Notes under the pieces: model-generated | Told to the model about the DNA's origin: nothing | Database searches by the model: none | What the model saw: the letters and a program-made list of their open reading frames with translations, nothing else | Translations under genes and position numbers: made by a program | Shown here: piece after piece, positions 8,419 through 17,133 of the stretch | How the letters are laid out: every line of letters starts with the position of its first letter | Position numbering within the stretch: position 1 is the first letter of the stretch | Assembly: GCF_020404765.1 (NCBI RefSeq) | Contig: NZ_JAIVEM010000005.1 | Location: forward strand, 124,001 to 188,000 | DNA: 64,000 nt | Reading direction: 5' to 3' | From: Paenibacillus sp. BJ-4 | GTDB lineage: Bacteria; Bacillota; Bacilli; Paenibacillales; Paenibacillaceae

Positions 8419-9080
8419 TGAATTCTAATCAGGTGAGTAGCCATCAAGGCAAACGAATCGTTATCGGCATTACAGGCGCGAGCGGAAGCATTTATGGTGT
8501 ACGACTGGTAGAGACACTGCTGGACTTGAAATACACAGTTCACCTGATTGTTTCCAATGCCGGCTGGAGGGTGCTGAAAGAGGAATTGGACTGGAACGTG
8601 ACTGACCGGGAGGAGGCTTTGAATGAACAATTCGGAGGCCGTCCTGGTTCTCTTGTATACCATCCATTCACAGATATCGGAGCATCCATTGCGAGCGGCT
8701 CCTATCTGGTGGACGCAATGATTATTATGCCATGCTCCATGGGAACGTTGTCTGCGGTAGCACACGGTTCGTCCGATAATCTGATGGCGCGTGCAGCGGA
8801 CGTCATGATGAAGGAAGGGCGTCCGCTGATCCTTGTGCCTCGTGAAACACCGCTTCATGCCATTCATTTGGAAAATATGCTTAAGCTTGCGAGACTCGGC
8901 GTCAAAATGATTCCGGCCATGCCGGCTTTTTACTTTCATCCGAAGACGCTGGATGATATTGTATTGTTCCTCGTAGGCAAAGTATTAGACAGCTTGCGAA
9001 TCGAACATCAACTGTTTACGAGATGGGGGGATTCCGATGCCAACACCAGACACCAAGATGATCACAATCGGAAAAATTAA
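8418..9080 (+). CDS. ubiX: UbiX-family flavin prenyltransferase
   Basis: Makes prenylated FMN, the cofactor of UbiD-type decarboxylases. The 220-aa protein has the N-terminal flavin-binding IVIGITGASGSIYGVR and the later PCSMGTLSAVAHGSSDNLMARAADV-type region typical of UbiX. It starts at ATG 8418, sharing one base with the previous stop (TAATG). In the futalosine pathway a UbiD/UbiX-like pair is thought to decarboxylate the naphthoate; the UbiD partner is not in this window. It overlaps mqnA by 44 bp. Confidence 0.9.
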   Translation: MNSNQVSSHQGKRIVIGITGASGSIYGVRLVETLLDLKYTVHLIVSNAGWRVLKEELDWNVTDREEALNEQFGGRPGSLVYHPFTDIGASIASGSYLVDAMIIMPCSMGTLSAVAHGSSDNLMARAADVMMKEGRPLILVPRETPLHAIHLENMLKLARLGVKMIPAMPAFYFHPKTLDDIVLFLVGKVLDSLRIEHQLFTRWGDSDANTRHQDDHNRKN

Positions 9081-9903
9081 ATATACAAACGCATGGCCAA
9101 TTTTTCATTATTTTAATTGTTCAGAGCTTCTTTATCCGGCGGAGCTGGTTGCTAAAGTCCCAGCTGAATTGAATCGCGGTATGCTAAATGGGGGCTTGGA
9201 TATCAGTGCGATGTCGTCCTTTGCGTATGCATCAGGCGCGGAGGAGATGCTGCTGCTGCCGGATTTATCCGTTAGTGCGGACGGTCCAGTGCAATCTATT
9301 TTACTGTTTTCACGCAAGCCGCTGAACGAAATCAAAAACGGAACGATTGCATTGACGAATACGTCTGCTACATCCGTGAATTTACTTAAAATTTTGATGC
9401 AAAAGGCATGGGAAGGTCAACCCTCCTATTTTGACTGTGAACCGGATCTAGATTTGATGCTGGACCAGGCAGATGCAGGACTACTGATTGGAGATCACGC
9501 GATCAAAGCTTCTTGGCGGAGTGAAGATCTGCATGTAACGGACCTGGGCGAAGAGTGGAAACGCTGGACTGGACACAGCATGACCTTTGCTGTATGGGCT
9601 GTACGCCGTGCTGTTGCTGCTGAGAATCCCGAAGCAGTAGCTGAAATTACAACTGCGTTCCGTGCAAGCAAGCAGCGCAGTTTGTCTGATTTGACCTCTG
9701 TTGTCTCTGAGGCTTGCAAGGAAATTGGTGGCCTGCGAGATTATTGGGAGCGCTACTTTACTAATCTGTGTTATGATTTTGGAGAGAAGCAACAAAGAGG
9801 CTTAGAGCTTTATTTTCAGTATGCGCATGAACTGGGGCTGCTTGACCGACAAGTGAAGCCGCTTCTCTGGAGTGACAATACGCTGACACGGGTGAAAGAA
9901 TGA
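9037..9903 (+). CDS. mqnA: Chorismate dehydratase MqnA
   Basis: First committed step of the futalosine menaquinone pathway: chorismate to 3-[(1-carboxyvinyl)oxy]benzoate. The 288-aa protein has a periplasmic-binding-protein-like fold and no signal peptide. It begins ITIGKIKYTNAWPIF, with later segments GGLDISAMSSFAYA, LTNTSATSVNLLKIL and LLIGDHAI typical of MqnA. ATG 9037 lies behind ATGGGGGGA; ATG 9058 is an alternative closer to the conserved region. It competes for chorismate with AroH and TrpE encoded downstream. Confidence 0.9.
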   Translation: MPTPDTKMITIGKIKYTNAWPIFHYFNCSELLYPAELVAKVPAELNRGMLNGGLDISAMSSFAYASGAEEMLLLPDLSVSADGPVQSILLFSRKPLNEIKNGTIALTNTSATSVNLLKILMQKAWEGQPSYFDCEPDLDLMLDQADAGLLIGDHAIKASWRSEDLHVTDLGEEWKRWTGHSMTFAVWAVRRAVAAENPEAVAEITTAFRASKQRSLSDLTSVVSEACKEIGGLRDYWERYFTNLCYDFGEKQQRGLELYFQYAHELGLLDRQVKPLLWSDNTLTRVKE

Positions 9904-10874
9904 AACGATTGGATTTGTTCGGTTTATTAAAGAAGGATATGAACTTCATAGAGGAAGAACTGTACCGCAGCATTGATAGTACGGAGCCGTTGATTAATGA
10001 CACATCGCTCCATCTGCTTAAGGCAGGAGGCAAACGTTTGCGTCCAGTGTTTGTATTGCTGGGAGGCAAGTTTGGAGAATACGATCTGAACAAGCTCAAA
10101 CACATAGCGGTACCGCTTGAATTGATTCATTCTGCCTCTCTCGTTCACGATGACGTGATTGACGATGCCGAAATGAGACGCGGTCAACCCACCGTCAAGT
10201 CCAAATGGGACAATCGGGTGGCGATGTACACGGGAGACTACATATATGCACGTGCGCTGTCTATGGTTGCCGAATTGCCGAGTCCGGATATTCACCGGGT
10301 ACTGTCGAAGGCGCTGGTGCAGATGTCCATTGGTGAAATGGAACAAATCCGCGATTTTTTTAATGTGGATCAAAGTGTGCGTAATTATTTGCTGCGCATA
10401 CGGCGTAAAACAGCATTGCTTATTGCGGTTAGCTGCCAGTTGGGCGCTATGACTGCGGGGGCACGCGAAAGAGTCAATTCACTGTTGTACAGCTATGGCT
10501 ATAACGTGGGCATGGCTTTTCAAATTCAGGATGACTTGCTCGATCTCTGCGGTACGGAAAAAAAGATCGGCAAGCCGCCAGGCAGCGATATGAGGCAGGG
10601 GAATATTACGCTTCCGGTTATTTATGCGCTCAAGCAGCCTGAGCTGCGTGACGATCTACTGGCTGAAATCGGTCGTATTCAGGACGGGGATGGGCAAGGT
10701 GATGCGCGTAAAGCGGTGGATATGATCAAAAAAAGTGAAGGAATCACTAAAGCGGAAATTCTCGCTGACCGATATATTAAGAAAGCGCTGAACGCGCTGG
10801 ACTTACTGCCAGATGTCAAAACGAAAAAGACGCTTCGCGATATTGCTCATTTTGTGACGCGCCGCTCCTACTAA
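9900..10874 (+). CDS. hepT: Heptaprenyl diphosphate synthase component 2
   Basis: Catalytic subunit of the heterodimeric C35 prenyl diphosphate synthase. The 324-aa protein is a trans-isoprenyl synthase with GGKRLRPVFVLL, the first aspartate motif HDDVIDDAEMRRGQPT (DDxxD) and the second FQIQDDLLDLCGTEKKIGKP. It overlaps mqnA by four bases (ATGA), tying it to the menaquinone operon. Its partner HepS is at the head of the same operon. Confidence 0.93.
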   Translation: MKRLDLFGLLKKDMNFIEEELYRSIDSTEPLINDTSLHLLKAGGKRLRPVFVLLGGKFGEYDLNKLKHIAVPLELIHSASLVHDDVIDDAEMRRGQPTVKSKWDNRVAMYTGDYIYARALSMVAELPSPDIHRVLSKALVQMSIGEMEQIRDFFNVDQSVRNYLLRIRRKTALLIAVSCQLGAMTAGARERVNSLLYSYGYNVGMAFQIQDDLLDLCGTEKKIGKPPGSDMRQGNITLPVIYALKQPELRDDLLAEIGRIQDGDGQGDARKAVDMIKKSEGITKAEILADRYIKKALNALDLLPDVKTKKTLRDIAHFVTRRSY

Positions 10875-10985
10875 AGTTGTGTTTTGGGTTGGTTGTGACA
10901 AAATACTTTAACCGTATCCAAGCTTTCTGTTACAATACAGATTAGTACTGTATAAATACATTAAGATTGGATTGGGAGTGAGCCG

Positions 10986-11429
10986 ATGGATCGCACGTTT
11001 TTGATGGTTAAACCGGATGGAGTACAACGCGGGCTGATTGGACGTATTATCAGTCGCCTAGAGGACAAAGGCTTCAAAATGACGGCTGGCAAACTTGTGC
11101 AGGTATCTAGAGAACAGGCGGAACGGCATTATGCGGAGCATGTGGGCAAGCCCTTTTTTGAAGAGCTTGTAGGTTTTATCACATCAGGTCCTGTATTTGC
11201 TATGATTTGGGAAGGGGACAATATTGTTACACTTTCCCGCTTGTTGATTGGTAAAACACAAGTATCAGAGGCTTTACCGGGCACGATCCGGGGAGACTTT
11301 GCTGCACATACACCGTTTAACCTCATACACGGTTCGGATTCACCGGAGAGCGCGGAACGCGAGATTGCGAATTTTTTCATGCCGGAAGAGTCGGTTCGGT
11401 ATGAGAAAAGTGTGGAGACCTGGGTGTAA
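10986..11429 (+). CDS. ndk: Nucleoside diphosphate kinase
   Basis: Balances NTP and dNTP pools by transferring the gamma phosphate through a phosphohistidine. The 147-aa protein is full length: [13 protein letters not shown] at the N-terminus, then the active-site histidine in [19 protein letters not shown] 10986 follows GGGAGTGAGCC. The 111-bp gap in front has TACAAT (10931-10936) with no convincing -35, so a separate promoter is possible but unproven. Same position as in the Bacillus cluster. Confidence 0.95.
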   Translation: MDRTFLMVKPDGVQRGLIGRIISRLEDKGFKMTAGKLVQVSREQAERHYAEHVGKPFFEELVGFITSGPVFAMIWEGDNIVTLSRLLIGKTQVSEALPGTIRGDFAAHTPFNLIHGSDSPESAEREIANFFMPEESVRYEKSVETWV

Positions 11430-11459
11430 GTTTAATCTCGTATGAAGAAGGATGGTAGC

Positions 11460-12260
11460 ATGACGGATCTGGAACTGGGTCAGACGGACCCCGATTATAC
11501 GGCGTTTATCCGCAAAATTAAGGACAGCACAGGTATTGATCTTGCGCAATACAAAGAAGCACAGATGAAAAGGCGGTTAACGACACTTCGCAACAAAAAC
11601 GGGTTTCCCAGTTTTGTTTCTTTTTATGATGCCATGATGAAGGAAAAACCCCTGTTTTATGAATTTCTCGATCGTATGACGATCAATGTTTCCGAATTTT
11701 GGCGTAATCCCAATCGGTGGGAAGTACTGCGGGATTCAATTCTGCCACAGCTGCTTGTAGGCAAGCAGAAGCTCAAGCTGTGGAGTGCGGCCTGCTCGAC
11801 TGGCGAGGAGCCTTACAGTTTGGCTATGGTTCTGGACGGCAAGGGAATCTTGGGCAATTGTTCCATTACGGCTTCCGATATTGATGATGGTGCATTGGCT
11901 AAAGCCAAGGAAGGCAGATATTTGGAGCGTTCGCTCAAGGATGTGCCTGAACAGGTAGCCAGCAAATATTTCAAACCCGATGGTGCGATGTTCCGCGTGG
12001 ATGACCGTTTGAAACAGGCTGTGAAATTTCAAAAGCAAAATTTGCTGCTGGATTCCTTTGAAGACAACTATGACCTCATTATCTGTCGCAATGTTATGAT
12101 TTATTTTACTGAAGAGGCCAAGCATAAGCTGTACCAAAAGTTTGCAGCCAGTCTTCGTCCCGGTGGTGTACTGTTTGTTGGCAGTACAGAGCAAATTTTT
12201 TCTCCCAACCAATATGGTCTGGAATCGACGGAAACCTTTTTTTATCGTAAAAAAGCATAG
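11460..12260 (+). CDS. cheR: Chemotaxis protein methyltransferase CheR
   Basis: SAM-dependent methylation of glutamates on chemoreceptors, setting sensory adaptation. The 266-aa protein has an N-terminal helical CheR domain (IRKIKDSTGIDLAQYKEAQMKRRL) and a catalytic domain with LKLWSAACSTGEEPYSLAM (SAM motif), NLLLDSF and the DLIICRNVMIYF signature. ATG 11460 is chosen because AAGGATGG stands before it; ATG 11442, in frame, lacks a site. It is the last gene before a strong terminator. Confidence 0.93.
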   Translation: MTDLELGQTDPDYTAFIRKIKDSTGIDLAQYKEAQMKRRLTTLRNKNGFPSFVSFYDAMMKEKPLFYEFLDRMTINVSEFWRNPNRWEVLRDSILPQLLVGKQKLKLWSAACSTGEEPYSLAMVLDGKGILGNCSITASDIDDGALAKAKEGRYLERSLKDVPEQVASKYFKPDGAMFRVDDRLKQAVKFQKQNLLLDSFEDNYDLIICRNVMIYFTEEAKHKLYQKFAASLRPGGVLFVGSTEQIFSPNQYGLESTETFFYRKKA

Positions 12261-12339
12261 TCCAGACATATTATCGACAATTCGTAATTAAATGTTTTTT
12301 ATAATGAGCACCACCTTGATGGCTTGCTTATTGGAAGTG

Positions 12340-12376
12340 CACGTCCTTTGGCTTTGCTTAAAGGGCGTGTTTTTGT
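12340..12376 (+). terminator. Intrinsic terminator after cheR
   Basis: Stem CACGTCCTTT (12340-12349) / AAAGGGCGTG (12360-12369) with one G-U pair, followed by TTTTTG. It closes the hepS-cheR operon and isolates the aroC promoter. Confidence 0.8.
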
Positions 12377-12400
12377 TTATCTGCATACCTGTGGCTTTTC

Positions 12401-12429
12401 TTGTCAAAGAAAGGTGCGTATACTATAAT
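12401..12429 (+). promoter_or_regulatory. Sigma-A promoter of the aro-trp supraoperon
   Basis: TTGTCA (12401-12406), 17 bp, TATAAT (12424-12429): nearly consensus. It sits between the cheR terminator and aroC, about 60 bases before the aroC start. Confidence 0.8.
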
Positions 12430-12488
12430 GAAGCACAGTTAAAGATTTTAGCGATGCACAGTTTAACAGTTTAAAGGGGGAACGCGTC

Positions 12489-13658
12489 ATGAGTTTACGT
12501 TATTTAACCGCGGGGGAAACGCATGGTCCCCAGCTAACTGCAATTGTAGAGGGTATGCCTAGCAATTTAAAATTGGATTTTGAGGAATTGAATTTTCAGC
12601 TGCACCGTCGTCAGAAAGGGTATGGACGGGGTCGGCGTATGCAGATTGAAAAGGACACGGCGAGCATTGCCGGAGGCGTGCGTCACGGTTATACCACAGG
12701 TGCACCGATTGCACTGATTGTGGAAAATAACGATTGGAAGCACTGGCAGAATATTATGAATATTGAGCCGATTGAAGGCAGTGATGAAGAAAAGCGCCGG
12801 GTTCACCGTCCGCGTCCGGGTCATGCCGATTTGAACGGTGGAATGAAATACAACCTGAAGGATCTACGCAACGTGCTGGAGCGTTCCAGTGCGCGTGAAA
12901 CTGCGGTTCGGGTCGCATGTGGTGGCTTGGCCCGCCAATTGCTGGCAGAGTTCGGAATCAAGGTGGCAGGTCAGGTCATCCGCATTGGGGAAATCGAGGC
13001 TCCTTACCGTGATATGCCGATTGACGAGCTGATTGCCGTGACGGAAGCCTCTTCCGTGAGAGTAACCGATCCAGAAACCGAAAAGAAAATGGAAGCGTAC
13101 ATTGACCTGATCAAGCAAGAAGGCGATTCGGTCGGTGGGGTAGTGGAATGTATTGTGGAAGGCGTTCCGATTGGTCTGGGCAGTCATGTCCAATATGATC
13201 GGAAGCTGGATGCACGTATTGCCCAAGGTGTCATGTCCATTAATGCTTTTAAAGGTGTGGAAATCGGCATCGGCTTTGAAGCAGGGGAACTGCGCGGCTC
13301 ACAGGTGCATGATGAGATTCTGTACGATGAGGAGCGTGGATATCACCGCCGTACCAATCGTCTGGGCGGTTTTGAAGGTGGTATGACCAATGGAATGCCC
13401 GTTGTGGTTCGCGGTGTCATGAAGCCGATCCCGACACTATATAAGCCTTTGCAAAGCGTCGACATTGATACGAAGGAAGCGTTCACCGCACAGGTTGAGC
13501 GTTCAGATGCATGTGCGGTACCCGCGGCAAGCGTAGTGATGGAGCATGTCGTAGCCTGGGAGATTGCGAAGGCTTTGCTTGAAAAGTTCGGTGGAGATTC
13601 TATTGAAGAGATCCGGGCGAATATTGCATCCTACGAAGAACAATTGGAGCGGTACTAA
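12489..13658 (+). CDS. aroC: Chorismate synthase
   Basis: Converts EPSP to chorismate using reduced FMN, ending the shikimate pathway. The 389-aa protein has the family signatures [19 protein letters not shown], the Arg-rich [28 protein letters not shown] and the C-terminal [16 protein letters not shown] 12489 follows AAAGGGGGAAC. In Bacillus nomenclature the same gene is aroF. First gene behind the promoter at 12401-12429, with aroB one base after its stop. Confidence 0.96.
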   Translation: MSLRYLTAGETHGPQLTAIVEGMPSNLKLDFEELNFQLHRRQKGYGRGRRMQIEKDTASIAGGVRHGYTTGAPIALIVENNDWKHWQNIMNIEPIEGSDEEKRRVHRPRPGHADLNGGMKYNLKDLRNVLERSSARETAVRVACGGLARQLLAEFGIKVAGQVIRIGEIEAPYRDMPIDELIAVTEASSVRVTDPETEKKMEAYIDLIKQEGDSVGGVVECIVEGVPIGLGSHVQYDRKLDARIAQGVMSINAFKGVEIGIGFEAGELRGSQVHDEILYDEERGYHRRTNRLGGFEGGMTNGMPVVVRGVMKPIPTLYKPLQSVDIDTKEAFTAQVERSDACAVPAASVVMEHVVAWEIAKALLEKFGGDSIEEIRANIASYEEQLERY

Positions 13659-13659
13659 G

Positions 13660-14754
13660 ATGAGTACGCTGACGGTACAACTTGGAGAACGTTCCTACCC
13701 CATTCATATCGGGCGAGGACTGCTGCATCGGGCCGGAGAGCTTTTGAAGGAACGAGGAATTACGCAAAAAAGTCCATTATTGATTGTCTCTGATGAAAAT
13801 GTAGCTGCATTTTATTTGGCGACACTGGAGAGCAATCTTCAGGAGTCGGGGTACAAGACGGTATCCTTTGTCGTCAAGCCGGGCGAAACATCCAAGTCGA
13901 TTACTGTATTTGAGCAGGTTATAACAGCAGCCATTAAGGGCGGTTTGGATCGCCATTCAGCCGTTATCGCACTTGGTGGTGGTGTAGTGGGTGATCTGGC
14001 CGGATTTGTGGCAGCCTCATATATGAGAGGCGTCAAGTTTGTACAGATTCCTACTACGATCCTCGCCCATGACAGTAGCGTGGGCGGCAAGGTTGGCATC
14101 AATCATCCTCTAGCAAAGAATATGATTGGAGCCTTCCATCAACCGGAACTCGTGCTGTATGATGTAGATACGTTGTCTACATTGCCTCCGCGTGAAGTAT
14201 CCGCCGGACTGGCTGAAATGATCAAGCATGGCTTGATCTGGGATGCTGATTTCGCCCAGTGGTGCCGTGATCATGCGGCAGATTTGCTGGCTCTGGATGC
14301 GCAAGCCCTGGAGTATGGGCTGGAGAAGGGCTGCTCCGTGAAAGCCGAAGTGGTCTCACGCGATGAACGGGAAAATGATTTACGTGCTATTTTAAACCTC
14401 GGCCATACGATTGGTCATGCCATTGAAGCGATAGCGGGATATGGGGAGTTTTTACACGGGGAGGCCATTTCTATAGGTATGGTCGGCTCCGCGCTTTTGG
14501 GGGTAAAGCTGGGGGCAGACCCCTCTTTGGTCGAAGAAACAAGAGATATGCTGTCCTCGCTGCGGCTACCAACCTCCCTTCCAGTACAACTCGATACGGA
14601 TCGGCTGCTGGACGCGATGATGCATGACAAAAAGTTTAAAGAAGGCAGCATTACTTTTATCGTCCCACGCAGCATCGGGCGCGTGGAGGTTGTAAAAGAT
14701 ATTTCCGTCTCTGACATAAGGCAAGTCATTGAACAGTTAAAAGAGGAGGCGTAA
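13660..14754 (+). CDS. aroB: 3-dehydroquinate synthase
   Basis: Second step of the shikimate pathway: closes DAHP into 3-dehydroquinate with NAD and a metal ion. The 364-aa protein has the NAD-binding ALGGGVVGDLAGFVA, the PTTILAHDSSVGGKVGINH lysine region, and the metal-site regions LAEMIKHG and NLGHTIGHAIE. ATG 13660 follows the aroC stop by one base; earlier in-frame starts would sit inside aroC. The substrate-forming DAHP synthase is not in the window. Confidence 0.95.
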   Translation: MSTLTVQLGERSYPIHIGRGLLHRAGELLKERGITQKSPLLIVSDENVAAFYLATLESNLQESGYKTVSFVVKPGETSKSITVFEQVITAAIKGGLDRHSAVIALGGGVVGDLAGFVAASYMRGVKFVQIPTTILAHDSSVGGKVGINHPLAKNMIGAFHQPELVLYDVDTLSTLPPREVSAGLAEMIKHGLIWDADFAQWCRDHAADLLALDAQALEYGLEKGCSVKAEVVSRDERENDLRAILNLGHTIGHAIEAIAGYGEFLHGEAISIGMVGSALLGVKLGADPSLVEETRDMLSSLRLPTSLPVQLDTDRLLDAMMHDKKFKEGSITFIVPRSIGRVEVVKDISVSDIRQVIEQLKEEA

Positions 14755-15132
14755 ATGATGTACAATCGTGGAATTCGTGGTGCGACGACCGTGGCGAATA
14801 ATGAAGAAAACGAAATTTTGGAAGCGACAAGCCAACTGTTGGATGAAATTGTAGCCTACAATGAAATCCAACCTGAGGATATTAGTAACGTCTGGATTAC
14901 GGTGACCCACGATCTGGATACTGCGTTTCCAGCGAAGGCAATACGTCAGCTTGACGGATGGGATATGGTTCCGCTTATGTGTGCATTGGAAATCCCTGTT
15001 GCGGGTAGTTTGCCCAAATGTATCCGTTTAATGGTGCAGGTAAACACCCATAAATCACAGCGGGAAATCAAACATGTATACTTGAACGGAGCGCAGGCGC
15101 TAAGACCAGATCTGGCTTCCCAAGGAAAGTAA
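14755..15132 (+). CDS. aroH: Chorismate mutase AroH
   Basis: Claisen rearrangement of chorismate to prephenate, feeding Tyr and Phe synthesis. The 125-aa product matches the small trimeric AroH class of Bacillus: N-terminal RGIRGATTVANNEENEIL (Arg residues bind substrate), central ISNVWITVTHDLDTAFPAKAIR and LPKCIRLMVQVNT. ATG 14755 and ATG 14758 are adjacent; AAGAGGAGG stands just before. The trp leader begins within 60 bases after its stop. Confidence 0.94.
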   Translation: MMYNRGIRGATTVANNEENEILEATSQLLDEIVAYNEIQPEDISNVWITVTHDLDTAFPAKAIRQLDGWDMVPLMCALEIPVAGSLPKCIRLMVQVNTHKSQREIKHVYLNGAQALRPDLASQGK

Positions 15133-15155
15133 TCGCCCATTTTTTTAGATGATGG

Positions 15156-15185
15156 TTGCCAAAGTGACATCCTTTGAGATATAGT
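15156..15185 (+). promoter_or_regulatory. Possible internal trp promoter
   Basis: TTGCCA (15156-15161), 18 bp, TATAGT (15180-15185). Transcription would begin near 15192, placing the repeated TRAP triplets at the very 5' end of the message. Read-through from aroH would also transcribe the leader. Confidence 0.4.
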
Positions 15186-15190
15186 GTGTG

Positions 15191-15250
15191 TAGCAGAGTT
15201 GAGTAGAGTTAGCCAGAGCCAGAGTTGAGACGAGAAGAGTGCAGCCTTAG
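15191..15250 (+). promoter_or_regulatory. TRAP-binding site: repeated (G/U)AG triplets in the trp leader
   Basis: Twelve NAG triplets start at 15191, 15196, 15201, 15206, 15210, 15216, 15222, 15227, 15232, 15237, 15242 and 15248, spaced 4-6 bases apart. Eleven are GAG or TAG and one (15242) is CAG. This is the pattern wrapped by the 11-mer TRAP ring in Bacillus trp leaders, and mtrB lies upstream in the window. Two weaker GAGs follow at 15263 and 15272. Binding should shift the downstream RNA toward the terminator at 15433. Confidence 0.88.
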
Positions 15251-15286
15251 CCAATTCCATATGAGATGACAGAGTCCGGGTAGCGG

Positions 15287-15333
15287 AATAAGCTTTTGCC
15301 CTGAAGAGATTTTCTTCGAGAGATAAGCTTATT
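15287..15333 (+). repeat. Inverted repeat in the trp leader
   Basis: AATAAGCTT (15287-15295) and AAGCTTATT (15325-15333) are perfect complements. Inside is a second stem, GAAGA (15303-15307) / TCTTC (15313-15317). There is no T run, so it is not itself a terminator. It lies between the TRAP site and the attenuator and may be part of the switching structure. Confidence 0.55.
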
Positions 15334-15432
15334 TGAGGGTACCTGCGATTAGGCAAGGGAAAAGTGTATACTTTGCTCGTTTGCTGTAGTCATTTTACAT
15401 ATGGTAGCATTCTTATAATTTCAATAACTGAC

Positions 15433-15463
15433 AGCCTCTACCTTCCAGGTAGGGGCTTTTTTA
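15433..15463 (+). terminator. trp attenuator terminator
   Basis: AGCCTCTACCT (15433-15443), loop TCC, AGGTAGGGGCT (15447-15457), then a T tract to 15462. The 11-bp stem has a single G-U pair. It lies 45 bases before the trpE start, so read-through of this terminator controls the trp genes. CUCUAC in its 5' arm (15436-15441) is complementary to GUAGAG inside the TRAP site (15203-15208). Confidence 0.85.
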
Positions 15464-15507
15464 TTCTCTCCTTTGGTTCTGCACCAAATTGGAAAGGAAG
15501 TGATCTC

Positions 15508-17058
15508 ATGTTAACGCCGCATGTGGAGCAAGTGATAACGATGGCGAATGATTTTAACCTGATTCCTGTGTACAAAAAAGTGCTGGCCGATATGGAGACG
15601 CCGATTCGGATTTTCCGTCGGTATGCAGAGCGGGACCGAGCCTTTCTGCTAGAGAGTGTAGAGGGAGGCGAGCAGTGGGCGCGCCATTCATTCATCGGGA
15701 CCGATCCGTTCCTGATGGTTTCGGGGAAAAAAGGCCGTTTGATTTTGGAGCAACATGGTAAACGACAAATTTTAAACGATAAGCCGCTTGAAGCGCTCAA
15801 GGCATTGCTTCGCAAATATCGCAGTCCCAAGCTGAAAGAAATGCCTCCATTTACAGGTGGAGCAATCGGATTTTTTGGGTATGATCTGCTTCAATACTAT
15901 GAAAAGCTGCCAGAGCATTCGGTAGATGATTTGAATATGGATGATATTCGTTTTATGTTCTGCGATCAAGTGATTGTTTTTGATCATGTAAAGCAGCAAA
16001 TTTTGCTGGTTGGTAATGTGCATGTGGGCGAAGGGTTTCGCGATGAGGACATTCGTGCTGCTTATGCTGAAGTAGAGCGCAAGCTGGAGGAAACGGCGCA
16101 GTATCTGCGCAAGCAGACACCACCAGAGAGATTGGGATCTGCTTCCATTCCTGATGATGTGGAACTGGGTGAGATTCAATCGAATGTGACGAAGGAGCAG
16201 TTTATTTCAAACGTGGAGCAGGCAAAGGAATATATTCGCTCTGGTGATATTTTTCAGGTTGTACTATCCCAGCGTTTTCACATTGATACTGAGGCTTCTC
16301 CTTTGCAGGTATACCGCGTGCTGCGCACGATGAACCCGTCGCCATACATGTATTATTTGAAAATGGATGACGAGATCATTGTGGGCACTTCGCCGGAGGC
16401 GCTTGTCAAGGTAGAAAACGGCCGGGTAGAAACCCGCCCTATTGCAGGGACGCGGCCGCGTGGCGTCACGGAGACAGAGGATGCGGCGCTTGCTGAAGAG
16501 CTGTTGAAGGATGAAAAAGAACGTGCCGAGCATCTGATGCTGGTCGATTTGGGTAGAAATGATCTGGGCCGAGTATCTCAGTTTGGTACAGTCAAATGCG
16601 ATACATTGATGGAGATTGAACGCTATTCCCACGTTATGCACATTGTATCCAATGTGTCGGGTGAACTGCGCGAGGATAAAGATTTCTTTGATGCTTTCCT
16701 GTCCTGCCTGCCAGCCGGCACCGTATCAGGGGCGCCGAAGCTGCGTGCAATGGAGATTATTGCCGAACTTGAACGGGAAGCGCGCGGACCCTATGCAGGG
16801 GCTATTGGATATTTGGGATTTTCGGGCAATATGGATGCCTGTATTACCATTCGCACCATCGTGTTTAAAAAGAACCGGGCCTATGTCCAGGCAGGCGCAG
16901 GAATTGTGTGGGACTCGGTTCCGGAAAGCGAGTACCAGGAGACGGTGAACAAGGCCAAGGCATTGCTGAAAGCAATCCGCACGGCAGAGGCGATGTTCCC
17001 GGCAACGACACAGCCCTACAACAGCGTCATCAACCAGGATTATTTGTACACTCCCTAA
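15508..17058 (+). CDS. trpE: Anthranilate synthase component I
   Basis: Converts chorismate and ammonia to anthranilate. The 516-aa protein has the feedback region FLLESVEGGEQWARHSF (LLES motif binding tryptophan) and the chorismate-binding core: VLSQRFHI, ARPI-like RPIAGTRPRG, LVDLGRNDLGRV and PAGTVSGAPKLRAME. ATG 15508 follows GGAAAGGAAGTGA. No trpG glutaminase gene follows; in Bacillus this subunit is shared with folate synthesis and encoded elsewhere. Controlled by the TRAP leader directly in front. Confidence 0.96.
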   Translation: MLTPHVEQVITMANDFNLIPVYKKVLADMETPIRIFRRYAERDRAFLLESVEGGEQWARHSFIGTDPFLMVSGKKGRLILEQHGKRQILNDKPLEALKALLRKYRSPKLKEMPPFTGGAIGFFGYDLLQYYEKLPEHSVDDLNMDDIRFMFCDQVIVFDHVKQQILLVGNVHVGEGFRDEDIRAAYAEVERKLEETAQYLRKQTPPERLGSASIPDDVELGEIQSNVTKEQFISNVEQAKEYIRSGDIFQVVLSQRFHIDTEASPLQVYRVLRTMNPSPYMYYLKMDDEIIVGTSPEALVKVENGRVETRPIAGTRPRGVTETEDAALAEELLKDEKERAEHLMLVDLGRNDLGRVSQFGTVKCDTLMEIERYSHVMHIVSNVSGELREDKDFFDAFLSCLPAGTVSGAPKLRAMEIIAELEREARGPYAGAIGYLGFSGNMDACITIRTIVFKKNRAYVQAGAGIVWDSVPESEYQETVNKAKALLKAIRTAEAMFPATTQPYNSVINQDYLYTP

Positions 17059-17133
17059 GCAAGTATTGATCAGGTAATACTTCATTGTGGGAGAAGGAAT
17101 ACACAAAAATCTGATTTAGAGGAGGAGACGGCG

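Noticed and set aside
15381..15419. TATAAT at 15414-15419 as a second trp promoter
   Set aside because: No matching -35 at proper spacing, and transcripts would still face the attenuator; kept only as a possibility.
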